DNA of 62,000 nucleotides. Origin: Owenia fusiformis. Taxonomy: Eukaryota > Annelida > Polychaeta > Sabellida > Oweniidae. Both the position numbers and the translations under genes were made by a program. Below, one piece after another: positions 48,410 to 60,097 of the stretch (position 1 is its first letter; every line of letters begins with the position of its first letter). The stretch is from positions 12,569,754-12,631,753 of the forward strand of contig CAIIXF020000011.1 in NCBI GenBank assembly GCA_903813345.2, written 5' to 3'. The notes under the pieces are model-generated. The model did not search any database, was not told where the DNA came from, and was given only the letters and a program-made list of their open reading frames with translations.

Positions 48410-50801
48410 CTGAAAGTACTTAAAAAAGAAAAAAAAGTCAGCAATGATTTGACTTTTTTCCTTAAAAGAAACAAGTAAATATACCCATCTCACTGAAATG
48501 GCCATTTTTCAGATGTGAGTACATTTACATATAACTTTTAAGAGAATGCATGAACATGCAAAATGTCACCACTGGCCATTTGTTAAAGATGCACTTGGTT
48601 ACAGTAAGCCGAACACTAATTGATTACTGCCATCAAGAAGTTTCGTCCACCCATCAGTTTGAGAATATAACATTATGTCAACACTTCTGTAGTGACATAA
48701 AAATCAAATCATTGCCCAGTAAGTACAGTTTACTAAAAAACTATGAACAAAAATCATATCATTACTGAATAAATTTTCAAATTGTTACTTTAAAAGCTAG
48801 CATTATAGTATTCAAATGATCAAGACCAAATTGATAGAGCTAGAACTATTTTGTTGGTAAGTTTCCAAAGTCTCAGAATGAAAATTACCAAACACATGCA
48901 AACAGAACCACTGTTCCTTGTGTTGCAGCCAAGAACCTGCTTTGCTGGAAATACAAAAAAGATGCTGTAGTACTTGTTAATATTACAATTTAAATATATT
49001 GCAAAAATTCAAATCAATTAGGAGGGATGGAGTAAGGTACATGTATACATAGTAATACATCTTAACTAGGTAAAAAATACTGCTTCCAGCACTGTATAGC
49101 TGATTCTTCTGGTCGGTGTATGATCCTGTGAAAAGAGAATTCATTTATTAGTAACTTCCGCATGCAACAGTAGTAGTTGTAGTTCAGGCAAGGAGCAGTC
49201 TTTAACCCTCTTCAAAACACCTGCAATGAGAAAATTATTTTACTGTCTACCTTAACTCCAAAGCATGCAAGGGATTATCATTTGCAAAAAAGTTGCCAAG
49301 TTGCCTTTATCAATCAGATTCTAGGTCGTAAATACCTAGATGGTTGATTGCTTATTGGACCAAAACATGGTCGCATTAACACTGACCTCAAAACAAGAAA
49401 AAAACAGTCAAATTGAAAAATTGATGATGATTTAATGAAACTTAAGATCATCTACCAACTCGCACCAAAAAAGAGAATGGTATCCGAAAACTGAGACTAA
49501 CATACGAAGGTATGTTAAATCTCAGGTGAAAATGAGTTTATAAAAAAAATATGAAGACAATATTTTCCAAATATAGCACACATTACTTCCATTTTGATAA
49601 AACCAGGTGGATTCCATTATTCTTTCATGTCAGAACATAGAATCCGTTAGGAAGCTTTCAAGCCAACACACCTTAACAAAAGATCAAACATTGGGTGACC
49701 ATCCCCCCGCTCATGCTGTATGCTGTCCAGAGAGATTAAGAAGAATAACAAGAATGACATCCTCGGCCATGCATAATTAGGATACATCACATTAAAAAGA
49801 TGAAATACAAGACCATACCACTGTCAATTCCCAATAGTATCTTTACTGTAACACTGATAAGCAATGTCTACCTACCTAAAGAGTACAAGGTAACATGTAT
49901 CAACCCCAAGGCCATTCCGTACAGATCCAAGTGAACTCTTGCTGCGTCCTCACGAGATCTCTGGATCACACTATATCCGTCATAGCTAACTACTAACATT
50001 ACAATACGAGCAAGTAAAAATGAGTGGACCTTCACCAGAGCTCAACGATACCCCTCCAGAACGACCCAATGCATGCCGGCACCACAGCATGCATTGAAGA
50101 AAGAAAATTCAGAATACCTCCTCCTGGTGGGTGCAAGACCCACCATTTTGACTCGCAAGTAAAGAATGCTTTCACCAGCCATCAGAATATAGGCAAAACA
50201 AAGAACCAAGCTCAACAATAAGAATCCAACTTGGAAACTGTTGGTCGGGACTTACAAGGAATTGATACCGGAAACCCATGCATCTAGAGATTGATAGACA
50301 CTGATCATCAGAATCACGGTGGAGGTACTACGAGGAACATCAAACAGTATGACCAAGTAAACCAGAGCTCTCAATGCAATGGATCAGAATGACCCATGCT
50401 CAACGATGCCATTCTTAGATATTCCTCAAAATCAATCGGGACAACATAAAACATGAACAGGGGAAGGCCTCCCAACACTTGATCAAGTGTTAAGACATGT
50501 TTAGCCATCCAGCCTCCTAGCAGATTCCAGGTTCCTTCACTCCAGAATAATGGGTCGGCCAACAAAATCCACCGGTTCAATCAAAATGGAAGGTGTCCCA
50601 CTAACGAGAAAACCTGCCGCTCCTAAACCATAGATGGAAAACATGTCTAGCTGGTAGATGACCCCATATGGAATACCTAAGATAACCTAACCAAATAACT
50701 AAGATAACTCGACAAGATTACTTAACTTAGGTGACAGGAACTTCGTGATAAGGCTCATCTTAAAGGGAGTGGAGTCTAGGGGGCGACTCATTTTCCAATG
50801 C

Positions 50802-51539
50802 ATGGTTGCTCTTCTTCCAGTTGGTTGCTCTTCTTCCAGTTGGTTGCTCTTCTTCCAGTTGGTTGCTCTTCTTCCAGTTGGTTGCTCTTCTTCCACTTGA
50901 TTGCTCTTCTTCCAGTTGGTTGCTCTTCTTCCAGTTGGTTGCTCTTCTTCCAGTTGGTTGCTCTCCTTTCAGTTGGTTGCTCTTCTTCCAGTTGGTTTCT
51001 CTTCTTCCAGTTGGTTGCTCTTCTTCCACTTGGTTGTTCTTCCACTTGGTTGCTCTTCTTCCACTTGGTTGCTCTTCTTCCACTTGGTTGCTCTTCTTCC
51101 AGTTGGTTGCTCTTCTTCCAGTTGGTTGCTCTTCTTCCAGTTGGTTGCTCTTCTTCCAGTTGGTTGCTCTTCTTCCAGTTGGTTGCTCTTCTTCCAGTTG
51201 GTTGCTCTTCTTCCAGTTGGTTGCTCTCCTTTCAGTTGGTTGCTCTTCTTCCAGTTGGTTGCTCTTCTTCCAGTTGGTTGCTCTTCTTCCAGTTGGTTGC
51301 TCTTCTTCCAGTTGGTTGCTCTTCTTCCAGTTTGTTGTTCTTATTCCAGTGGGTTGTTCATCTTCCAGTGGGTTGTTCACCTTCCAGTGGGTTGTTCATC
51401 TTCCAGTTGTTTGTTCATCTTCCAGTGGGTTGTTCATCTTCCAGTGAGTTGCTCATCTTCCAGTGAGTTGCTCATCTTCCAGTGGGTTGCTCATCTTCCA
51501 GCGGGTGAATTATCTTCCAGCGGTTGAATAATCTTTCAG
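50802..51539. repeat. 19-bp minisatellite array B11
   Basis: About 39 copies. Length and the order of variants match B1, including the cacttgattg variant (near 50895). Confidence 0.97.
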
Positions 51540-51758
51540 TGGGTGGATCATCATCTAGCAGTTGGATCATCTTCAAGGTTGCCATCTTCCACCAGATAGA
51601 TCATCTTCAACTGGGAACTTGGCTTTCCAATGGGGGACTTGTCTTGCAGTGTGTGGCTTCCAGTGTGTGGCTCAGGTACTAGTGGGCTGATCACCTCCAA
51701 GCTAAAGGTAAATCTGGAAGAAATATTGTACATTAGGAAATAAAAATACTGTACTTAC

Positions 51759-51842
51759 TTGAACCCCACATCCTAGAGATAATCTTCCATCCCGGGCAAT
51801 GCTTCTTCAGTAACACACAGATATCACCAGAATAACAATATC
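51759..51842 (-). CDS. exon b, copy 11
   Basis: Consensus exon with normal splice sites. It is the last exon b visible before the second gap and would follow exon a at 53641-53796. Confidence 0.45.
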
Positions 51843-52141
51843 CTATGTAGAAACAGGCGTTGCAGGCAGATGGTGCATATTGAAGTTACTCTCATAAACT
51901 TGTAGGAAAGGACAGAAACTTATCTTCAGGGGAAGAGGAGTGCATCTGAAAGTAAATACAAAATAGAAAAAGTTAGGCAATGGTTTCAATTTTCAATTTT
52001 TTCAAAAAATCCACCGGTTCAATCAAAATGGAAGGTATCCCACTAACGATAAGAGCAAGATCACTTAACTTAGATGACAGGAACTTCGTGATAAGGCTCA
52101 TCTTTAAGGGAGTGGAGTCTAGGGGGCGACTTATTTTCCAG

Positions 52142-53050
52142 TGGGTTGTTCATCTTCCAGTGGGTTGCTCATCTTCCAGAGAGTTGCTCATCTTCCAGTG
52201 GGTTGCTCATCTTCCAGTGGGTGTATTTTCTTCCAGTTGTTTGCTCATCTTTCAGCTGGTTGCTCTCCTCCCAGTTGGTTGCTCTTCTTTCAGTTGGTTG
52301 CTCTTCCTTCAGTTGGTTGCTCTTCTTTCAGTTGGTTGCTCTTCTTTCAGTTGGTTGCTCTTCTTTCAGTTGGTTGCTCTTCTTCCAGTTGGTTGCTTTT
52401 CTTCCAGTTGGTTGCTCTTCTTCCAGTTAGTTGTTCATCTTCCAGTGGGTTGTTCATCTTCCAGTGGGTTGTTCATCTTCCAGTGGGTTGTTCATCTTCC
52501 AGTCGGTTGTACATCTTCCAGTGGGTTGTTCATCTTCCAGTGGGTTGTTCATCTTCCATTCGGTTGTACATCTTCCAGTGGGTTGCTCATCTTCCATCGG
52601 GTTGCTCTTCTTCCATTTGGTTGCCCATCTTCCAGTGGGTTGTTCATCTTCCAGTGGGTTGCTCATCTTCCAGTGAGTTGCTCATGTTCCAGTGGGTTCC
52701 TCATTTTCCAGTGGGTTGCTCATCTTCCAGCAGGTGTATTTTCTTCCAGTTGGTTGCTCATGTTTCAGCTGGTTGTTCTTCCAGTTGGTTGTTCTTCTTC
52801 CAGTGGGTTGTTCATCTTCCAGTGGGTTGTTCATCTTCCAGTGGGTTGTTCATCTTCCAGTGGGTTGTTCATCTTCCAGTCGGTTGTACATCTTCCAGTG
52901 GGTTGTTCATTTTCCAGTGAGTTGCTCATCTTCCAGTGAGTTGCTTATCTTCCAGTGGGTTGCTCATCTTCCAGTGGGTTGCTCATCTTCCAATGGGTTG
53001 CTCATCTTCCAGTGGATTGCTCATCTTCCAGTGGGTTGCTCATCTTCCAG
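52142..53050. repeat. 19-bp minisatellite array A12
   Basis: About 48 copies, with the same total length as A4. Confidence 0.97.
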
Positions 53051-53640
53051 CGATTGAATTATCTTTGAGTGGGTGGATCATCTTCTAGCAGTTGGATCAT
53101 CTTCAAGGTTGCCATCTTCCACCAGATAGATCATCTTCAACTGGGACCTTGGCTTTTCAATGGGTGACTTGTCTTGCAGTGTGTGGCTTTCAGTTTGTGG
53201 CTCAGGTACTAGTGGGCTGATCACCTCCAAGCTAAAGGTAAATCTGTAATATAAGTACATATAAAATAGGAAGTCAGCAATGATTTAAATGTTGATTTGT
53301 TGTTACAATGCCAAAATGATTGAGCCACTTACTGAACAAGCGGAGGAGGGAATGCAAGAAATTTCCTTTTATTGATTCTAGTAAATAGCTCATGGCCTTT
53401 CACCCCTTCCGGCTCAAGATTTACATCATCAAATCAACTAACTGCCTTAACAGAAGTATCTCTGTAGAAGTGAATTGTGGTCTATATATTTTTAGAACAT
53501 GAATTAAAATTATTTTTTTGAATATTGAATTACCCCCCACCCCCAAGCCCAATATAATGAATAGTTTTATTCATTTTTTGATATGTAAAGCCAACATACA
53601 TATTATCTCCAAATTGGCTCTACACTATAGCTACCCTTAC

Positions 53641-53796
53641 CTGTGTGGTTGTAACATTCCTGTTGTTTCTTTAGTTCCACACACCTATTAGTACAGGCAG
53701 TAGCAATATGCTTTGTAGATACATACACTGCAAACAGCTGACCCAAATCATTGATCCACTTCGAAAGACCACAACCAGGGTAGAAATTGTTATGAC
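53641..53796 (-). CDS. exon a, copy 10 (nearest the 5' end of the gene)
   Basis: Glu form with intact frame. This is the first visible repeat exon after exon 2. Array B12 and the second gap lie between them, so any exon b of unit 12 is hidden. It pairs with exon b at 51759-51842. Confidence 0.5.
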
Positions 53797-56188
53797 CTGA
53801 AAGTACTTAAAAAAGAAAAAAAAGTCAGCAATGATTTGACTTTTTTCCTTAAAAGAAACAAGTAAATATACCCATCTCACTGAAATGGCCATTTTTCAGA
53901 TGTGAGTACATTTACATATAACTTTTAAGAGAATGCATGAACATGCAAAATGTCACCACTGGCCATTTGTTAAAGATGCACTTGGTTACAGTAAGCCGAA
54001 CACTAATTGATTACTGCCATCAAGAAGTTTCGTCCACCCATCAGTTTGAGAATATAACATTATGTCAACACTTCTGTAGTGACATAAAAATCAAATCATT
54101 GCCCAGTAAGTACAGTTTACTAAAAAACTATGAACAAAAATCATATCATTACTGAATAAATTTTCAAATTGTTACTTTAAAAGCTAGCATTATAGTATTC
54201 AAATGATCAAGACCAAATTGATAGAGCTAGAACTATTTTGTTGGTAAGTTTCCAAAGTCTCAGAATGAAAATTACCAAACACATGCAAACAGAACCACTG
54301 TTCCTTGTGTTGCAGCCAAGAACCTGCTTTGCTGGAAATACAAAAAAGATGCTGTAGTACTTGTTAATATTACAATTTAAATATATTGCAAAAATTCAAA
54401 TCAATTAGGAGGGATGGAGTAAGGTACATGTATACATAGTAATACATCTTAACTAGGTAAAAAATACTGCTTCCAGCACTGTATAGCTGATTCTTCTGGT
54501 CGGTGTATGATCCTGTGAAAAGAGAATTCATTTATTAGTAACTTCCGCATGCAACAGTAGTAGTTGTAGTTCAGGCAAGGAGCAGTCTTTAACCCTCTTC
54601 AAAACACCTGCAATGAGAAAATTATTTTACTGTCTACCTTAACTCCAAAGCATGCAAGGGATTATCATTTGCAAAAAAGTTGCCAAGTTGCCTTTATCAA
54701 TCAGATTCTAGGTCGTAAATACCTAGATGGTTGATTGCTTATTGGACCAAAACATGGTCGCATTAACACTGACCTCAAAACAAGAAAAAAACAGTCAAAT
54801 TGAAAAATTGATGATGATTTAATGAAACTTAAGATCATCTACCAACTCGCACCAAAAAAGAGAATGGTATCCGAAAACTGAGACTAACATACGAAGGTAT
54901 GTTAAATCTCAGGTGAAAATGAGTTTATAAAAAAAATATGAAGACAATATTTTCCAAATATAGCACACATTACTTCCATTTTGATAAAACCAGGTGGATT
55001 CCATTATTCTTTCATGTCAGAACATAGAATCCGTTAGGAAGCTTTCAAGCCAACACACCTTAACAAAAGATCAAACATTGGGTGACCATCCCCCCGCTCA
55101 TGCTGTATGCTGTCCAGAGAGATTAAGAAGAATAACAAGAATGACATCCTCGGCCATGCATAATTAGGATACATCACATTAAAAAGATGAAATACAAGAC
55201 CATACCACTGTCAATTCCCAATAGTATCTTTACTGTAACACTGATAAGCAATGTCTACCTACCTAAAGAGTACAAGGTAACATGTATCAACCCCAAGGCC
55301 ATTCCGTACAGATCCAAGTGAACTCTTGCTGCGTCCTCACGAGATCTCTGGATCACACTATATCCGTCATAGCTAACTACTAACATTACAATACGAGCAA
55401 GTAAAAATGAGTGGACCTTCACCAGAGCTCAACGATACCCCTCCAGAACGACCCAATGCATGCCGGCACCACAGCATGCATTGAAGAAAGAAAATTCAGA
55501 ATACCTCCTCCTGGTGGGTGCAAGACCCACCATTTTGACTCGCAAGTAAAGAATGCTTTCACCAGCCATCAGAATATAGGCAAAACAAAGAACCAAGCTC
55601 AACAATAAGAATCCAACTTGGAAACTGTTGGTCGGGACTTACAAGGAATTGATACCTGAAACCCATGCATCTAGAGATTGATAGACACTGATCATCAGAA
55701 TCACGGTGGAGGTACTACGAGGAACATCAAACAGTATGACCAAGTAAACCAGAGCTCTCAATGCAATGGATCAGAATGACCCATGCTCAACGATGCCATT
55801 CTTAGATATTCCTCAAAATCAATCGGGACAACATAAAACATGAACAGGGGAAGGCCTCCCAACACTTGATCAAGTGTTAAGACATGTTTAGCCATCCAGC
55901 CTCCTAGCAGATTCCAGGTTCCTTCACTCCAGAATAATGGGTCGGCCAACAAAATCCACCGGTTCAATCAAAATGGAAGGTGTCCCACTAACGAGAAAAC
56001 CTGCCGCTCCTAAACCATAGATGGAAAACATGTCTAGCTGGTAGATGACCCCATATGGAATACCTAAGATAACCTAACCAAATAACTAAGATAACTCAAC
56101 AAGATTACTTAACTTAGGTGACAGGAACTTCGTGATAAGGCTCATCTTAAAGGGAGTGGAGTCTAGGGGGCGACTCATTTTCCAATGC

Positions 56189-56412
56189 ATGGTTGCTCTT
56201 CTTCCAGTTGGTTGCTCTTCTTCCAGTTGGTTGCTCTTCTTCCAGTTGGTTGCTCTTCTTCCAGTTGGTTGCTCTTCTTCCACTTGGTTGCTCTTCTTCC
56301 AGTTGGTTGCTCTTCTTCCAGTTGGTTGCTCTTCTTCCAGTTGGTTGCTCTCCTTTCAGTTGGTTGCTCTTCTTCCAGTTGGTTTCTCTTCTTCCAGTTG
56401 GTTGCTCTTCTT
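56189..56412. repeat. 19-bp minisatellite array B12 (visible part)
   Basis: About 12 copies before the second gap. The visible order of variants, including ttggtttctc near 56390, resembles B1 and B11. Confidence 0.95.
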
Positions 56413-56912
56413 NNNNNNNNNNNNNNNNNNNNNNNNNNNNNNNNNNNNNNNNNNNNNNNNNNNNNNNNNNNNNNNNNNNNNNNNNNNNNNNNNNNNNNNN
56501 NNNNNNNNNNNNNNNNNNNNNNNNNNNNNNNNNNNNNNNNNNNNNNNNNNNNNNNNNNNNNNNNNNNNNNNNNNNNNNNNNNNNNNNNNNNNNNNNNNNN
56601 NNNNNNNNNNNNNNNNNNNNNNNNNNNNNNNNNNNNNNNNNNNNNNNNNNNNNNNNNNNNNNNNNNNNNNNNNNNNNNNNNNNNNNNNNNNNNNNNNNNN
56701 NNNNNNNNNNNNNNNNNNNNNNNNNNNNNNNNNNNNNNNNNNNNNNNNNNNNNNNNNNNNNNNNNNNNNNNNNNNNNNNNNNNNNNNNNNNNNNNNNNNN
56801 NNNNNNNNNNNNNNNNNNNNNNNNNNNNNNNNNNNNNNNNNNNNNNNNNNNNNNNNNNNNNNNNNNNNNNNNNNNNNNNNNNNNNNNNNNNNNNNNNNNN
56901 NNNNNNNNNNNN
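56413..56912. other. assembly gap (500 N)
   Basis: Exactly 500 N. It hides the end of array B12, the repeat/unique boundary and the 3' end of exon 2 of the PAN-like gene. Confidence 0.98.
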
Positions 56913-57440
56913 ACAGCTTCTCTTTTCCTCGAAATACACTACATTAGCTTTTGATTGACAGGCAAATGCAAAACATTGTTCAAGTGTCTGGGTGAAACTG
57001 TTGTCGTTGCTACTACCTATTGGCTCGGAACAATTTGGAAACCCGAATTTACTCTTGAATTCTTTACTGTACGCAATCGAAGAATCTTGCCTCACTAATA
57101 GGTAGTCACCTATAAAACGGGTAAACATTTTTCATTTCTAGTTCAATCAATGCGTAGGCAAAATATTTCTTGACTTTCTGAAAGAAGGTTCAGTTGCAAG
57201 GCTCTTTTCACAAATATCTATTTGAAGATTAAAAAGTGTATAACTACAATAAAACAAGCCCCAATTTTGACTATGAAATCTTTCGAAAGTGGCCAAACCA
57301 AACAGCTTCATCAAATTGAAATGTTAAAAAAGTGAATAACAATACTAAAAGCTATACTTACACGAAGGTTTTGCTCCAATGGAAGTGAAAAGTAGCAATC
57401 CTATAGAAAGGAATATTACGCAATTGATCACCGACTCCAT
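56913..57440 (-). CDS. secreted PAN/Apple-like protein, exons 1-2 (5' end of gene; runs into gap)
   Basis: Exon 1 is 57362-57440. It starts at an ATG in a strong Kozak context (A at -3, G at +4) and encodes 26 codons, MESVINC followed by a hydrophobic stretch VIFLSIGLLLFTSIGA and then KPS, a clear signal peptide. It ends in phase 1 before a consensus gtaagt donor. The 250-bp intron ends in ttttatag, and exon 2 runs from 57109 down to at least 56913 (65 codons visible), also entered in phase 1, so the junction codon is Cys. Exon 2 has two cysteines four residues apart in LEQCFAFACQSK, then VVYFEEKRSC, the C-x3-C ... C spacing of the PAN/Apple core. The 3' end of exon 2 is lost in the 500-N gap. 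The product is probably secreted; PAN domains in general bind proteins or carbohydrates, and the ligand here is unknown. The exons repeated downstream look like further domains of the same protein. I am confident of a gene here and less so of the domain name. Confidence 0.75.
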
Positions 57441-58564
57441 TTTGACGACCAGCTTAAATAACTGTCACTCTTCTTGTCCCTAACACATAACCGATATTGA
57501 ATATCAACAAAAGCTAAACTGACCTTATTCGTAGGTGGGATTGTGATTTTTTTAAAAGTTATCCTTATTTCAAAGAACCGGTCAAAATAGTATCGGTGAA
57601 ACGCAAATAAATAAAAACGTCAAATTGATATATGAAACACATGCCTAGCTTTTTTACTTAGGCGGGTATTAAAGTTTAAAGGTGATATTAGCCCGTAATT
57701 CTCTTATTGTCCCTAGGTCCGTGCACGTCATGTGTCAATTTCATTAATTTACTATATCTATAACTCAAAGATAAGATAAGACATGAATGACAAATACTTA
57801 TGGGCTATAAATTCTATTCTGAATTAGATCATAACTCGAAGGTCCAATTTGATTAGGTGCGATTATTTCTGAATAATATGAAGAGGGTCACAAATACGAT
57901 GTAAAAAAGCACAACACTAAATTCACTGTCATCAATTGATATTTTCTGGACTAGAAAAAACTCCGAGGTACACACTTATCTAACGATTATTTTTAGATAA
58001 AATGAAGACTTTAATTTAAATACAAATAATATTTTTTGTTTTATGTTACTGTTCTTATAAGGAAAGCAATAACCAAAATAAATACAAAGAAATATTCGAG
58101 AAACTTCAAATAATTAAAAAAGTATCGAGATCCACAGCTGGATGACTCTCATTGCAGTTAGCGTCATTCAAGATCGGATTCCAAAATTCTTTCGTTTTCG
58201 ACAACTTCCGATTTAAGCAAAACTCAATTGAATCTGGATTACAAAAGTTTCGCCATGTAAACTAATAAAGCTATACAACCACAGATAAATGCTCTAACAA
58301 CCGCGTTATGGGTGGATTTTTTAAGAAAATAGCTTCACTTTCATTTCACATTCTAAGTGAAGCCGTTTTCTTTCAAATTCTCTAATATTGCGGGTATGAT
58401 TGTTGATCTGTAAGTCAGAAAATACTAAATGGTAAAAATGATACCAACATATTTTTATTTATTTTACTTTATTACTAGTAGTGTCTGAGATATAAATGCG
58501 TCGTAAGATAACGCCCCCCCCCCTCCCACCCTGCCTGTAGAAAAGGAAAAAGTTAATAAAAACA

Positions 58565-58825
58565 TTATGATTCTATCTCATACTTTAATTTAATTTTTTT
58601 TGTAATTTTACTAGAATTAACTAAGAAATCTGACGATAGAGGGGGGTTGGTGTCTTCCCGTAAATTTAAAGTCCGGTCCATGGTTAGTTTGTTATAGCAG
58701 TAAGATATAGGGTAAAATGTTTTAATGGTCACCAAGCTATGGTAAACTCCTCTAAAGTCTCCAACCATATGTTTTGTTCGGTGGAATTTGTTCAAGGATT
58801 CCATGTAACTATCTCTTGAATGCAT
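58565..58825 (-). CDS. unsupported small open frame (86 aa)
   Basis: It starts at an ATG (MHSRDSYMESLNKF) and ends with a Lys- and Ile-rich tail. There is no signal peptide, recognisable domain or neighbouring splice support. It may be a chance frame or the remnant of a mobile element. Confidence 0.12.
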   Translation of the reverse strand: MHSRDSYMESLNKFHRTKHMVGDFRGVYHSLVTIKTFYPISYCYNKLTMDRTLNLREDTNPPLSSDFLVNSSKITKKIKLKYEIES

Positions 58826-59148
58826 ACGTTAAACCTAATGAATTTTCCGCCCTCTATCGAGACTTTCCACTGGCATTAGCATGTTAAAGATATAAATGCA
58901 CAACGTACTGAAGTGATATCTATTTTACTCTACAAAATCAACCAGTTATTCAACGATTCATTAAGTAAAATGCAGAAAATGGTTATGTCCAAGGTTTTTT
59001 CAATTAAGTTATACAATTTATTTGTGAGCCATAATATCAACTTTAAATGCATCATGAAACAACAGCATGTATGTTGATATTGCTACCAACATAGTTCCAG
59101 TATTTCCATATGAGAAACAGCAGTGCAAAACTCATACTTTAATCCTTA

Positions 59149-59553
59149 AGTTCATGGCAAACACACAAAAAATAACCCAATATGTACTTTGATTTTTTAC
59201 AAGTTCATGGCCGTTAAAATTGACCAGGGGCAAACATACAAAAAAAAGAATCAAATATATACGTTGATTCTTTTACAAGTACATGGCCGTTAAAATCGAC
59301 CAGGGACAAACACACAAAAAAGAATCAAATATATACGTTGATTCTTTTACAAGTTCATGGCCGTTAAAATCGACCAGGAGCAAACATACAAAAAAAGAAT
59401 CAAATATATACGTTGATTCTTTTACAAGTTCTTGGCCGTTAAAATCGACCAGGGGCGAACATATAAAAAAGAATCAAATACCGTATATACGTTGATTCTT
59501 TTACAAGTACACGGCCGTTGAAATCCAGCAGGGGCAAACACACAAAAAGGAAT
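59149..59553. repeat. tandem repeat of about 75 bp with an internal hairpin (four full copies plus degenerate ends)
   Basis: Copies start at 59201, 59277, 59351, 59426 and 59505 (partial), preceded by a degenerate partial at 59149. Each full copy has a conserved ggccgttaaaat box, and each contains aaaagaatcaa and ttgattctttt, an 11-bp inverted pair around an A/T-rich loop (59244-59254 and 59264-59274 in the first). It lies in the presumed shared promoter region. Confidence 0.9.
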
Positions 59554-60097
59554 CTCAATAGATGCAATTATATTAATTGACCTGTGTTTTAATCGCTTCA
59601 TATCAGGTTGCTGACCTACAGACTTAATTGATACACCTGTTTGGCATTCCAATATATTAACCACCAAGAAATATTTCTCTTTTAGTTTGTGATGTCACTA
59701 TTTTGACATCAATCATGCAAAACTACGATTAAAAAATACCGAGTTATACAACAAAACATTTGATATTCAAAATGGACCTGAACCTGGCCCTGAAACTGCA
59801 TTACGTATAGTGTCTTAACAGAGGGTGTGGTATGTGTGTAGGTAAGCATTCCTTCTCCATGTGACATAAGGTGGTAATGTCACAGCTTGTTGATATCAAA
59901 GATTTCTCAATACATGATGACGCTGATACTAATTAAAAACAAACTATAAGTCGAACATCACAGACTGTTTTCCTTATACACGAACTCAATTTCCATCAAC
60001 GGATAGAATAAGATTGTCGGATTGCCCAAAGCGGAATGACAAATTTTGCTAGTTTTATTGAGATTAGATTATTGTTGTTTAACGTTTGTTTTGAATC

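Larger units (their letters stand above)
46643..52010. repeat. macrosatellite unit 11 (5.37 kb)
   Basis: Complete unit. It shares rare variants with unit 1 (gataccgg near 50267 and gataactcgac near 50704), so units 1 and 11 are recent relatives despite lying 46 kb apart. Confidence 0.95.
52011..56412. repeat. macrosatellite unit 12 (cut by second gap)
   Basis: Last unit before unique gene sequence. Array B12 runs into the gap, so the right edge of B12, a possible exon b and the repeat/unique junction are not visible. Confidence 0.93.
57441..60097. other. divergent intergenic region between the PAN-like and lectin-like genes
   Basis: Both genes are transcribed outward from here, so their promoters should lie inside it, but I see no convincing TATA box at a proper distance from either start. 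It contains a C-rich tract (58513-58532), an unsupported 86-codon minus-strand frame and the hairpin repeats at 59149-59553. The stretches 57441-58510, 58830-59148 and 59554-60097 show nothing I can name. Confidence 0.6.

Noticed and set aside
56175-57128. A single 317-codon minus-strand protein from exon 2 through the gap into array B12
   Set aside because: It exists only because N bases are read as open. Exon 2 has its own phase-1 acceptor at 57110, and the array is not coding.
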